Part shown: positions 23,858 to 33,200 of the stretch, piece by piece
Layout of the letters: each line of letters starts with the position of its first letter
Numbering within the stretch: position 1 is the stretch's first letter
Assembly: GCA_021151525.1 (NCBI GenBank)
Contig: JAGKXD010000026.1
Span: forward strand, 1 to 42,714
Direction: 5' to 3'
DNA length: 42,714 nucleotides
DNA from: Cellvibrionaceae bacterium
GTDB lineage: Bacteria > Pseudomonadota > Gammaproteobacteria > Pseudomonadales > Cellvibrionaceae
Notes under the pieces: model-generated
Database searches by the model: none
What the model saw: the letters and a program-made list of their open reading frames with translations, nothing else
What the model was told of the DNA's origin: nothing
Position numbers and translations under genes: made by a program

Positions 23858-25576
23858 TTATTTTATTGAGATGCGATTGATAACAACCCCATAAGGCTCA
23901 AGGCTTAGCTTGGGTGACTCCATTTTCGCTAGAGTAGGGCTCGCTAAAATCACATCGCCAAATTGAGTTTTTGCGGGTAATCCGTTTAGATGTAATTCTT
24001 TGGCTTGCGCGCTGCAGTTCAATACAACAATTGCACCTTCACCCGTTGTTGCTACACGCGCGAAAGCGAAAACATCTTTATCTCCCGTGTCGATTGCGCG
24101 ATATTCACCGCGATTAAATGCTGCGTCTGCTTTGCGTAATTTATTGAGCGCGAGATACCAGTGATAAATTGATTGTGGATCACGCTGCTGTTCGAGCACA
24201 TTATATTTTGCCGTGATAGCTTGTACCGGCAACCAAGGTGTAGCTGTACTAAAACCTGCGGTTGCTGTTGGTTCCCATTGCATAGGCGAGCGCACGCGGT
24301 CGCGATCATCTGCACGCGGACGTTTAGAGCTTATTGCTGCAGCGGCAAGTTCTTGAGCTTTCATGTCGCCCATGCCGATTTCTTCGCCGTAATACATCAA
24401 TGTTGTGCCCGGTTGCGCAAGGTTCAGTGCAGCGGTGAGTTTTGCAATTTGGTCATTGTGTTCGCCATCTCCAAATCCGGTCCATTGGCGAGTGTGGTCA
24501 TGGCTACTGAAAAAGAAAACCGGAGTATTGCCTGCGCCTAAGGTTAAATTGGCTGCATCAAATTGCTTTTTGAATGCAGATGCATCCAGCTTGTTCATAT
24601 CCCCAATTAAAAAATTCATGGGCAATTGAATTTCATCGTGATTTTTTCCATAAGCCGCTGCGAGGTTTTTAAGATCTGCGGTGACTGATTCTGCCAAGAT
24701 GACGCGGTCATCGGGAAAGCTTGCTAAGAGACTGTGCAGTTCTTTTAAGGTGCTGTTCACTTCTGGAAGGCTGGAGTTGTAAGACTTCAAATGAACTGGC
24801 GGGCCACCATCGATGTTGGGGTCGTTGGGGTAAGTTTCGTCTTCAAACATGGTTGCTGTTGCATCCAAGCGAAAGCCAGCTGCGCCTCGTTTCAGCCAAA
24901 AACGGGCGACGTCAAACATGGCCTTGCGAACTTCAGGATTGCGCCAGTTTAGATCTGGTTGTTGTGCTAAAAAAATGTGGTAGTACCACTGGTTGGTAGC
25001 GGGGTCTAAGGTCCAGGTACTTCCACCAAAAATGGAACGCCAGTTGTTGGGTGGTGTGCCATCGGCATTACCATTGCGCCATACATACCAGTCGCGCTTG
25101 GGGTTGTCTTTAGATTTGCGTGATTCCTGAAACCAGGGGTGTTGGTCTGAAGAGTGATTCAAAACGAAATCAACCAAGATTCGTATGCCTCGTTTATTGG
25201 CCTCGCGGACAAGATTATCCCAGTCGGCAAGGGTGCCGTAATCCTTGGAAACATTGGTGTAGTCAGATACATCGTAACCAAAGTCCGCGTTGGGTGAGGG
25301 GTAGAAGGGCGTAATCCAAATAGCATCAATCCCTAGGCCTTTCAAATAATCTAGACGCTGACTAATGCCGTTTAAATCGCCAATACCATCGCCATTAGAG
25401 TCTTGGAAACTACGAATGTAAATCTCGTAAATTACGGCGTGCTGCCACCACTTTTCCTTTTCTGGAGCCTTGGTTGGGGCGGCTGCACAGAGTGGAAGGC
25501 TGATGGCGAGGGCGGCTAACAGTAACCATTGTGGAACTAGGCGGTTGAGCTTGTAGGCAGGAATTGCGTTAGACAT
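23858..25576 (-). CDS. Secreted GH13 alpha-glucosidase / alpha-amylase-family enzyme
   Basis: This enzyme is predicted to hydrolyse alpha-glucosidic bonds of malto-oligosaccharides or related alpha-glucosides outside the cytoplasm. The 572-residue protein has a signal peptide (residues 1 to about 33; a Cys at 30 is not in a good lipobox). Conserved GH13 regions are DFVLNHSS (136-143), GFRLDATA with nucleophile Asp238, VILAES with acid/base Glu296, and FFSSHDH with Asp360. DSNGDGIGDL at 59-68 is the calcium-loop type found in oligo-1,6-glucosidase/alpha-glucosidase subfamilies. The C-terminal about 80 residues form the usual beta domain. It converges on the halogenase-like pair and may belong to the locus B regulon. 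Exact linkage preference is not readable; alpha-glucosidase is favoured over endo-amylase. Confidence 0.88.
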   Translation of the reverse strand: MSNAIPAYKLNRLVPQWLLLAALAISLPLCAAAPTKAPEKEKWWQHAVIYEIYIRSFQDSNGDGIGDLNGISQRLDYLKGLGIDAIWITPFYPSPNADFGYDVSDYTNVSKDYGTLADWDNLVREANKRGIRILVDFVLNHSSDQHPWFQESRKSKDNPKRDWYVWRNGNADGTPPNNWRSIFGGSTWTLDPATNQWYYHIFLAQQPDLNWRNPEVRKAMFDVARFWLKRGAAGFRLDATATMFEDETYPNDPNIDGGPPVHLKSYNSSLPEVNSTLKELHSLLASFPDDRVILAESVTADLKNLAAAYGKNHDEIQLPMNFLIGDMNKLDASAFKKQFDAANLTLGAGNTPVFFFSSHDHTRQWTGFGDGEHNDQIAKLTAALNLAQPGTTLMYYGEEIGMGDMKAQELAAAAISSKRPRADDRDRVRSPMQWEPTATAGFSTATPWLPVQAITAKYNVLEQQRDPQSIYHWYLALNKLRKADAAFNRGEYRAIDTGDKDVFAFARVATTGEGAIVVLNCSAQAKELHLNGLPAKTQFGDVILASPTLAKMESPKLSLEPYGVVINRISIK

Positions 25577-25709
25577 AGAGCTTCGACCTTGCGGCAGCGC
25601 GCCGCACTAAAGGGTGATTTTCGCCTCTTTATTAAAGCACTGTGAATTAATAAATTCAATGGTCGAATTGCTAGGATGTAGATTTGGAGGTGGTAAGTGA
25701 GGGGAGCAT

Positions 25710-25740
25710 AAAAAAGCCCACGCTTTTTACAGACGTGGGC
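25710..25740 (-). terminator. Intrinsic terminator of the nagB-II/nagA operon
   Basis: GCCCACG (25716-25722) pairs with CGTGGGC (25734-25740). On the minus strand the stem is followed by six T residues (25715-25710). It lies about 40 nt after the nagA stop. Confidence 0.85.
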
Positions 25741-25781
25741 AAACGCTAAGACTACTAGAGAACTACGGGTTAAACGCGGTG

Positions 25782-26918
25782 TTACAGTTCACTGCCATCG
25801 ATCCAGCTGCGTAACTGTTGAAAATTTTCGTCAATTAAAATCATGCTTGCCTTGTAGCCAACTTTAATAGCGCCAAGATTTTTTTCGCCCATCATATCGG
25901 CGGGATATTGGCTTGCCATTTGGATCGCTTCATTCAAATCTATGCCGACTAGCTCTACAGTATTTTTTACTGCTGCGAGCATGTCTAAATCTGAACCAGC
26001 GAGCGTGCCAGTTGCAGTGGTGAGTTTTCCGTCTTTACACTGAATCAACTCGCCGCCAAGCATAAAATTTTTATTTACTGCGCCAACGCTTGGCATTGCA
26101 TCAGTCACTAACACCATCTTGCCTGCTGCTTTGGCTTGGTGTGCAACTTTTAATGTGGCGGGGTGAACGTGGTAGCCGTCCACAATAATTCCACACCAGG
26201 AATTTTTATCTTCCAATATCGCGCCCACCATTCCTGGCTCGCGGCTGGTGAATGGCGTCATAGCATTAAATAAATGCGTGAAACTACTCACGCCCGCGGC
26301 GAGCGCTGTTTTGGTTTGCTCGTAATTTGCGGCACTGTGACCTGCCGCGACAATGACACCGGCGTCTGCTAAACGCTTAATCATGTCTGGTGTTGTTAAT
26401 TCGGGTGCAATGGTGATTAATGTTTTGCCAACTTTTAACGACGTTAATAATTCAAACGCTGCTTCATCAATAATTTTAAATTTAGAAGCATCGTGTACAC
26501 CTTTGCGTTCGGGATTTAAAAATGGGCCTTCCAAATGAATTCCCAACACGCCCGGTACTTTTTCTGCAATTGCTTGCCTAACGGCATCAATCGCTTTGGC
26601 GACAACACTTAAGTCATCGCTAATAAGTGTTGGATAAAAACCTGTAGTGCCGAATTTGCGGTGAGCTTCGCCCATAATGCGGATAGTTTCTACAGTTGGT
26701 GCATCATTTAATAATGCACCGCCGCCGCCATTGACTTGGGTATCAATCAAACCGGGAATTAACCGCTGGCCTTGTAAATCAATAGTGTTAGTTACGCCGG
26801 CCGGTAAATTATTACTTTCACACATCGCAATAATTTTTTCGCCAGAAATAATAACAGCGTGATTACTGAGCCATGCGTTGCCAGTAAATATCGAGCCGTT
26901 GACGAGCGCGGTAGTCAT
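25782..26918 (-). CDS. nagA: N-acetylglucosamine-6-phosphate deacetylase
   Basis: This cytoplasmic metal-dependent amidohydrolase removes acetate from GlcNAc-6-phosphate, giving glucosamine-6-phosphate for NagB-II. The 378-residue length is normal. Visible motifs are LIDTQVNGGGG (58-67), HLEGPFLNPERKGVH (128-142) with metal-ligand Glu130, GHSAANY (193-199) with His194, FTHLFNAM (213-220) with His215, IVDGYHVHP (245-253), and TDAMPSVG (272-279) with catalytic Asp273. These positions correspond closely to E. coli NagA (Glu131, His195, His216, Asp273). Its ATG overlaps the nagB-II stop by one base (TAATG), so translation is coupled. Expression is expected from the NagR-controlled promoter upstream of nagB-II. 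Confidence 0.96.
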   Translation of the reverse strand: MTTALVNGSIFTGNAWLSNHAVIISGEKIIAMCESNNLPAGVTNTIDLQGQRLIPGLIDTQVNGGGGALLNDAPTVETIRIMGEAHRKFGTTGFYPTLISDDLSVVAKAIDAVRQAIAEKVPGVLGIHLEGPFLNPERKGVHDASKFKIIDEAAFELLTSLKVGKTLITIAPELTTPDMIKRLADAGVIVAAGHSAANYEQTKTALAAGVSSFTHLFNAMTPFTSREPGMVGAILEDKNSWCGIIVDGYHVHPATLKVAHQAKAAGKMVLVTDAMPSVGAVNKNFMLGGELIQCKDGKLTTATGTLAGSDLDMLAAVKNTVELVGIDLNEAIQMASQYPADMMGEKNLGAIKVGYKASMILIDENFQQLRSWIDGSEL

Positions 26919-27970
26919 TAAACAGTCTCCGTAACCTTACGTAAGTGTGGTGGTTCATCGGGATTGTAACCGCGCGCAATGGATAATGCGTTAGCCATGC
27001 GATAAAAACTTTGTACAGCGAGTAATGGCGCAATGATTGAAGGAACATTGGTCACGATGGGCAAGCAATCGTCACCAGATACATTTTCACTTGCAATTAA
27101 CATAGCTGCGTTGCGCGCACGGAAATCATGAATCAATGAATCCATGCCGCTAAATGCCTGGTCTTGTTGCGCGAACAAGAGCACTGGGAAATTTTCTTTT
27201 ACGATGGCCATTGGGCCGTGTTTCACTTCAGCGGCGCTAAAAGCTTCCGCATGCAAACCGCAGGTTTCTTTTAGCTTCAATGCAGCTTCTTGTGCAGTTC
27301 CAAAGCCAACACCGCGACCAATCACAAATAAATTGGTGGCTGTTTTTAAGGTTTCTACCGCAGGAGACCAATCTTTTTCCCACGCTTGGGCAAGGGCAGC
27401 CGGTAAATTAGCGACTGCTTTTTTCAAATCGGCGTTATCACTCCATACAGATACCAAATGCAAAACGGCACCGAGCGTTGCCAAATAAGATTTGGTGGCG
27501 GCAACACTTTTTTCCGCACCGGCATGTAATGGAATAACAATATCGGCCATTTGTGCGAGTGGTGAATCTTCAACGTTTACAAACGCCAAGGTTAAAGCAC
27601 CAGCAGATTTTGCTTGGCTAACACTGGCTAATAAATCCGGGCTTTTGCCTGATTGTGAAATGGCAACGTAGAGCATGCCGTTCAATTTTGGTTGCGCAAG
27701 ATAAACAGAAGTAATTGAAGGTGCTGCAGATGCAGTCACTAAACCTAATTGGGTTTCAAACAAATATTTTGCGTAAGTTGCGGCGTGATCTGAACTGCCG
27801 CGGGCGCAAGTGACTATGGCAACGGGTGAGAAAGTTTTTAAGCGAGCAACCGCTTCTTCAACGCGGCTTTTGTTCAACACCTGTTGCTGCGCAATAACGC
27901 TGGAAGCAGAAGCCGCTTCTTGGAACATCAATGTTTGTTCTGGTTGTAGGTTAAGACTAGCTGACGACAT
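26918..27970 (-). CDS. nagB-II: Glucosamine-6-phosphate deaminase, SIS-domain type (NagB-II)
   Basis: This enzyme is predicted to convert glucosamine-6-phosphate to fructose-6-phosphate and ammonia. The 350-residue protein contains two SIS (sugar isomerase) domains like the C-terminal half of GlmS: CARGSSDHAATYAKY near residue 55 and SQSGKSPDLL near 105 in the first, and GRGVGFGTAQEAALKLKET near 217 and AAEVKHGPMAIVKE near 245 in the second. It lacks the glutaminase domain, so it is not GlmS itself. This non-orthologous deaminase replaces the classical NagB in Shewanella-type GlcNAc pathways. The gene lies directly behind a NagR operator and is coupled to nagA by a TAATG overlap. Confidence 0.93.
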   Translation of the reverse strand: MSSASLNLQPEQTLMFQEAASASSVIAQQQVLNKSRVEEAVARLKTFSPVAIVTCARGSSDHAATYAKYLFETQLGLVTASAAPSITSVYLAQPKLNGMLYVAISQSGKSPDLLASVSQAKSAGALTLAFVNVEDSPLAQMADIVIPLHAGAEKSVAATKSYLATLGAVLHLVSVWSDNADLKKAVANLPAALAQAWEKDWSPAVETLKTATNLFVIGRGVGFGTAQEAALKLKETCGLHAEAFSAAEVKHGPMAIVKENFPVLLFAQQDQAFSGMDSLIHDFRARNAAMLIASENVSGDDCLPIVTNVPSIIAPLLAVQSFYRMANALSIARGYNPDEPPHLRKVTETV

Positions 27971-28010
27971 GGATGCTCCACAGTGACTATATTGACTTGC
28001 TTTTACGATT

Positions 28011-28027
28011 TTGAGACAACGTTGTCA
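28011..28027. promoter_or_regulatory. NagR operator 2
   Basis: On the minus strand this reads TGACAACGTTGTCTCAA, identical over 17 bases to operator 1 at 57-73. The 12-bp palindromic core is at 28015-28026. It lies 44 bp upstream of the nagB-II start and about 40 nt downstream of the predicted transcription start, so repression here would act by roadblock rather than by covering the -35. Confidence 0.87.
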
Positions 28028-28070
28028 TTGTGGACTGACTTCTTCAGCTTGTAAAGTGAATTACTCAATT

Positions 28071-28098
28071 TTTATAGATAACTTGGGAATAATGACAA
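28071..28098 (-). promoter_or_regulatory. Probable sigma70 promoter of nagB-II/nagA
   Basis: On the minus strand, TTGTCA (28098-28093, 5/6 match) and TATAAA (28076-28071, 5/6 match) are spaced by 16 bp. A start near 28064 is predicted. It lies in the 164-bp gap between nagR and nagB-II, so the catabolic genes need not depend on the nagR transcript. Confidence 0.6.
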
Positions 28099-28134
28099 TT
28101 CACACTCACTAAAGCGTGGTGGATAGCCGAATGG

Positions 28135-29160
28135 CTAGCTTTTGCGGCTAGCCACTGGGCAGGTGGAGTCACGTACGATCAATTCAGGGTAGAAGCCTTC
28201 ACTTTCCACACTCTTCTCACCGTTTTTCATCACTTCGATTAAGAGTGAAGTGGCGTGCTGGGCGATGGTGCGAATCGGCTGTTGGGCGGTTGTTAAGTTT
28301 GGCCAAGCTTGGCGTGAGAAGGGGGAATCCTCAAATCCCACAATCGATAATTGTTGCGGCACTTCAATTCCCTGAATGCGTGCAGCAAACAAGGTGCCCG
28401 CTGCAATTTCGTCATTACAGGCGAATACAGCCGTGGGTTTGACATTGCCTGTCAGCAGCTGACGCGTGCGTTTCACACCAGATTCAAACGAATATTCACC
28501 GCCAACAATTAATTTTTTATCAATGGTGATTTTGTTTTCTTTGAGGGCTGCTTTATAGCCTTCCATACGCTCAGTACTGGATTTGTGCGCTTCATCCCCG
28601 CCCAGAAAGGCAATGGATTTGTGGCCAAGATCAATCAGGTATTGGGTGATCTTGTAAGCCGCAGTGCGGTCATCAATAAAGACGCAGGGTGAAATAGTGT
28701 CGGGCGGATTAGCGCCCGAGAGGATGCGCACATATTTAAGTTTGCGCTTGTTGAGTGCGCTCAGTACATCCGGCATCTCTGATACCGGTGGCGTAAGTAC
28801 CAACCCACCTACACGGCTGCGGTCTACCATACCGAGGATTTCATCGATAATGGTTTTGGATTTAGCGTCGCAAGGGTGAATAACCAATTCATAGCCTTGG
28901 CGATGACACTCCCCCAGAATACCGCGTTGCATATCAATCACGTAGTTGCTGTTGGGGTTGTCGTAAATAAAGCCTATAGATGAAGCCGTACCGCGCAGTA
29001 AGCGAGCCGATAGGTTGGGCTGGTAATTCAGCTCTTTAACGGCTTTCATTACCTTGTCTTGCAAGTCCTGTCCAACCGTACCTTCCTTATTAATTACGCG
29101 CGAAACGGTTTTAAAGGAAACTCCGGCGAGCTTGGCTACATCTTTAATAGTGGCTTTCAT
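28135..29160 (-). CDS. nagR: LacI-family regulator of GlcNAc catabolism (NagR)
   Basis: This 341-residue repressor has the N-terminal helix-turn-helix TIKDVAKLAGVSFKTVSRVINKEGTV (residues 3-28), a LNYQPNLSARLLRG hinge region, and a sugar-binding-protein-like effector domain from about residue 60 (SIGFIYDNPNSNYVID) to the IVGFEDSPFSRQAWPNLTTAQQP signature. It lies immediately upstream of nagB-II and nagA in the same direction. The shared operators at 57-73 and 28011-28027 tie both nag blocks to one LacI-type regulator. By analogy with Shewanella and Xanthomonas NagR, the effector would be GlcNAc-6-phosphate or GlcNAc. No copy of the operator was found before nagR itself, so there is no sign of autorepression. 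Confidence 0.88.
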   Translation of the reverse strand: MKATIKDVAKLAGVSFKTVSRVINKEGTVGQDLQDKVMKAVKELNYQPNLSARLLRGTASSIGFIYDNPNSNYVIDMQRGILGECHRQGYELVIHPCDAKSKTIIDEILGMVDRSRVGGLVLTPPVSEMPDVLSALNKRKLKYVRILSGANPPDTISPCVFIDDRTAAYKITQYLIDLGHKSIAFLGGDEAHKSSTERMEGYKAALKENKITIDKKLIVGGEYSFESGVKRTRQLLTGNVKPTAVFACNDEIAAGTLFAARIQGIEVPQQLSIVGFEDSPFSRQAWPNLTTAQQPIRTIAQHATSLLIEVMKNGEKSVESEGFYPELIVRDSTCPVASRKS

Positions 29161-29341
29161 AGTGTTTTTTTAATTTCTAATTCAGTAGTCGGCAAGGGTA
29201 TTAAATTGCGCAAGGTAATGTAAAGCGTTTTGCTCTCAGCTACACTCAATGTTAAGTTCGGTAAGCAGATAGCACAGGTAGTGCATGGTTCTGGTGGTAA
29301 GTAGATAACTTCGGTCAGCACATAAAAATGAGGTGTAAAGC

Positions 29342-30190
29342 ATGATAGGCCTAAAAGCACTTGGTTTTACTTTTATATGGACGTCTCTTTTTGTTGTTTC
29401 CCTTGCAAATGCACAAACTACGCTGGAAAAGCTTTGGTTAACCGAAGGTTTCAGCGTCCCTGAATCTGTGTTGGTTTATCGCAATGGCAAAGTGAATACC
29501 TTGTTTGTGTCGCAAGTGAATGGCGACCCAAGCGCGATAGATGGCAATGGCAGTATTGCTAAATTAAAACCAGATGGTGAAATTGACGAGCTCAATTGGG
29601 TGACCGGTCTGAATGGCCCCAAAGGTATGTCCGCCTACGAGGGGAAATTATATGTGGCAGATATCAACGAGCTTGTGATCATTAATATCAAATCGGGTGA
29701 AATTGAAAAGAAAATTGCTATTCCCGGAGCGCAATTTTTAAATGATGTTACGATTGATTCAAAAGGCACTGTTTATATTTCGGATACCAAAACCAATAAA
29801 GTCCACCGTTACGAAAAAGATGTCATCGACGATTATTTAGTGAAAGTAGAAAGCGCGAACGGCTTAAAAGTGATTGGTTCAAATTTGGTGGTTGGTGCGG
29901 GCACACATTTATTCCTTGTTGATAAAAGCAAAAACCGTTTGCAAATAGCGGCGGGGTTTGCACAAGCGATTGATGGTATTGAATCCGTCGGTAATGGCGA
30001 TTTTCTTGTGTCTTGTTGGCAAGGCTTAATTTACTACGTTCATTTAAATGGAAAAATGGATTTGCTGATCGATAGCCAAAAAGAAGGTATTAACACGGCA
30101 GATATTGGCTTTGATGCGCAAACGCAAACGATGTATGTGCCAAATTTCTCTAAAAATTCTGTGACGGCATATAAAATATCCGCAAATTAA
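29342..30190 (+). CDS. Secreted SMP-30/gluconolactonase-like beta-propeller protein
   Basis: This 282-residue protein has a signal peptide (residues 1-24, ending SLANAQ) followed by repeated propeller strands: FVSQVNGDPSAIDGNGSIAKLKPDGEI, LYVADINELVIINIKSGEIEKKI, FLNDVTIDSKGTVYISDTKTNKVHRYE and a closing MYVPNFSKNSVTAYKI. This resembles the SMP-30/gluconolactonase superfamily, many members of which bind a divalent metal and open sugar lactones; activity here is not proven. It is divergent from nagR across 181 bp, and GAGGTG lies 7 nt before the ATG. A GC-rich hairpin (30193-30209) follows the stop. A role with nag genes is possible, but no NagR site is seen in the shared gap. Confidence 0.75.
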   Translation: MIGLKALGFTFIWTSLFVVSLANAQTTLEKLWLTEGFSVPESVLVYRNGKVNTLFVSQVNGDPSAIDGNGSIAKLKPDGEIDELNWVTGLNGPKGMSAYEGKLYVADINELVIINIKSGEIEKKIAIPGAQFLNDVTIDSKGTVYISDTKTNKVHRYEKDVIDDYLVKVESANGLKVIGSNLVVGAGTHLFLVDKSKNRLQIAAGFAQAIDGIESVGNGDFLVSCWQGLIYYVHLNGKMDLLIDSQKEGINTADIGFDAQTQTMYVPNFSKNSVTAYKISAN

Positions 30191-30192
30191 TA

Positions 30193-30209
30193 GCCCCCGC
30201 TGTGGGGGC
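30193..30209 (+). terminator. GC-rich hairpin after the SMP-30-like gene
   Basis: GCCCCC (30193-30198) pairs with GGGGGC (30204-30209) around a 5-nt loop, 3 nt after the stop codon. It has no T-run, so it would be a weak or factor-dependent stop, or an mRNA 3-prime-end stabiliser. Confidence 0.45.
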
Positions 30210-30247
30210 AGTGCGTAAAATCATGGGAGAGTTTTTATAAATAATGC

Positions 30248-30272
30248 GCGCGCGAATTAAACATTCGTGCGC
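30248..30272 (+). promoter_or_regulatory. Leader hairpin and strong ribosome-binding site of the propeller-sensor gene
   Basis: GCGCGCGAAT (30248-30257) pairs with ATTCGTGCGC (30263-30272), 10 bp with one G-T pair and a 5-nt loop. It ends 8 nt before a complete Shine-Dalgarno AAGGAGG (30281-30287). The following start is the TTG at 30297, with 9-nt spacing; no in-frame ATG is available near it. Confidence 0.55.
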
Positions 30273-30296
30273 TTGGCTCAAAGGAGGGTGTAGGTT

Positions 30297-33200
30297 TTGT
30301 ATGTGTTAGATCGTCACAAGCGTTTTTGCGTTTGTCGCCGTATCCTGCGACACTTTGAGCTATTTATTTTATTGCTAACAACTTGTGTCTTTTGTTTCAG
30401 TTCTTTGGCCATTGCCTTACCTAGTACTTCCGATAAATCGACTCCGCAAATTTTCTTCAAGCACATTTTACCAACGCAAGTCGCGTCCATAGGTTACATC
30501 TCTAGCATCGCACAAGATACACAAGGCTTTATGTGGTTTGGCGGCGCAAATGGTCTAGCGCGTTACGATGGCTATGATCTAATTATTTTTCGTCATGACG
30601 ACGAGGATCCGAACAGTATCAGTCACAGCTACATCAATCGAATTGCCATGGCGCGCGATGGCTCCTTGTGGGTTGCGACGCGTAATGGATTAAATATGTT
30701 TGATTCACGCACGCGTAGCTTTACTCATTTTGCTATTTCCCCGGACGCAAGCACTAATGATGTGACTTGGGTGCATGAGGATCGCAAAGGTGGCTTGTGG
30801 CTAGGCACGCGTGGAGGTTTGTTCAGTTTCGATCGCGTCAAAGGTGTTGCAAAAAAAATCGTTGATAAAACCCACGCGGTTAGCGATGAAAACAGCCAGC
30901 TCGTATGGTCAGTTGTCGATGATCAAGATGGCAGTATTTGGGTGGCCTACCAAACCTACGGCATAAGTCGTTATGACCCTGCAACTGGCCAATTTGAACA
31001 TTTCATGCGCGACCCTAGCTTGCCCAATGCGCATGGCTTTAATGATACGCGCCGGTTGTATATTGATCGCGAAAACACGCTAATGGCAGCGACCTATGGC
31101 GATGGGCTTTATCAGTTCGATAGAACTCGTCGTCAGTTTATAAAAATAAATCACGATTCAACCGAAAAGGGTGCAACAGTGTGGTCCATGTTACTGGATC
31201 AGGAAAATAATTTATGGGTGGGTGATGGTAGTCACGTTCATTTTCGCCCAGCTCAAACAGATAGCTTTTATCGTTATTTTTACAGCGACCTCGATCCGAT
31301 CAGCCCAGGAAATTATGTCGTTAACGATATTTTTGAAGATCGGGCTGGCGATATATGGCTGGGATATTTTCCATCAGGCGTCGATGTGGTGGATCGCCAA
31401 GCATCGGTGTTCAAAAATTATGGTTTCAGCTCAACCAACGCTAACAGCATTACTGATGGCGGCGTATCTTCGGTCGTCGAAGATGCAACGGGAAATTGGT
31501 GGGTAGGAACGGGTTATGGCTTGAATTACTTCAATCGACAAACCAATCAAGTAACACGTTTCACTTACGATAGCGCGAATCCAACAGGGCTAAGCGGCAG
31601 TACGATTCTTTCTATTGCGAAGTCTGCACAAGATAATCTTTGGCTCGGCATTTGGTCGGGCGGATTAAATTTATTAAATACGCGCACGCAAGAGTTTAAA
31701 CACTATTTCCCTGACGCTAATAATCCACATAGTTTGCGCGGACGTGAGGTCTGGTCAGTAATCGAAGATCATCAACACGATGTGTGGTTAGCAACCGAAG
31801 AAGGCTTGAATAAATTTTCCCCTGACACTCAGCGCTTCGATTATTTTCTGCCTTCACCAGAGCAGCTTGATGGTGACAAAGTTTTATACTCACGCGTTGT
31901 TTACGAAGACTCTTTGCACAATTTGTGGCTAGGTGGTATTCGCGGATTGTTTTTATTTGATCGCGCCACAAAAAAATTTACACGTTATAAACACGATGCA
32001 ACTGACATCAATAGTTTACGTGCAGATTTTGTATTGGCAGTGTATGAAGATCGGCGCGGAAATTTATGGGTGGGAACCGACGGCGGTGGCCTAAATCTAT
32101 TCGATCGCTCAACAGGCAAATTCACCGCTTTTACCATGAAAGATGGTTTAGCAGACAATGTTGTTGGTGGAATTACAGAAGATTCAAAAGGCAATTTATG
32201 GCTGGGCACTCAAAAAGGTATAACCTGGTTCGAGCCAGAAAAAAATAGTTTCCGCAATTTTGATAAGCATCACGGCCTTGCAGATAATTTGTTTAATCGA
32301 AACGCTGCACTAGTGACAAGCCAAGGCGAAATACTCATGGGGCATAGTAAGGGCTTCACCTTGTTTAAGGCCGACGAGCTCAAGAGCAACACCTATGCAC
32401 CAAATGTTGTGATCACGAATTTAACTGTCGCGAATAAACCAATCGTTGTTAATGATGCTGACTCTCCGCTTTCCCACTCAATTGAAGCGACCTCCAGTTT
32501 AACGCTATCGCACAAGGCAGCCGTATTTTCTCTTGAATTTGCTGCGCTCAGTTTTCATCACGTGGAAGATAATCAATACGCATATCGTTTGTTGGGCTTT
32601 GAAGACAATTGGAATTATGTGGGTACCAAACGCTCAGCAACTTACACCAATTTAAACCCGGGGACTTATGTGTTTGAGGTTAAGGGTTCTAATAATGACG
32701 GTGTGTGGAGCCCTTATCCTGCCAGTTTACAAATTATTATTACACCGCCGTTCTGGCGCACAGTTTGGGCATACGCGCTCTATGTGGCGGTGCTGTTTGG
32801 GTTGATTTATTGGTTTGTACATGTACAGCGATTGAAACTGTCCTTTCAAACAGAAAAATTGCAACAAGAACGAATCATCGTCAAACGGTTAACGCAAATA
32901 GATCAATTGAAAGATGAGTTTCTGGCAAATACGTCACATGAATTACGCACGCCGCTAAGTGGAATTATTGGATTGGCTGAGTCCTTGCGTGAGGGGGTTG
33001 CAGGAGAGGTGTCGCCCAAAATGAAATACCACTTGTCGCTTATTGTAGACAGCGGTAAGCGGCTTGTGGGTTTGGTTAATGATATTTTAGATTTTTCGCA
33101 ATTAAAAAATAAGGGTATTACCCTACACAAAAAGAATGTCGATATAAAAGTGTTGGTTGATATTGTACTAACGCTCTATCGCCCATTAATTGCGAATAAA

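Noticed and set aside
28132..28154. TGGCTAGC/GCTAGCCA hairpin at the end of nagR as a terminator
   Set aside because: It overlaps the coding end and stop codon and has no T-run on the minus strand; chance or weak effect.
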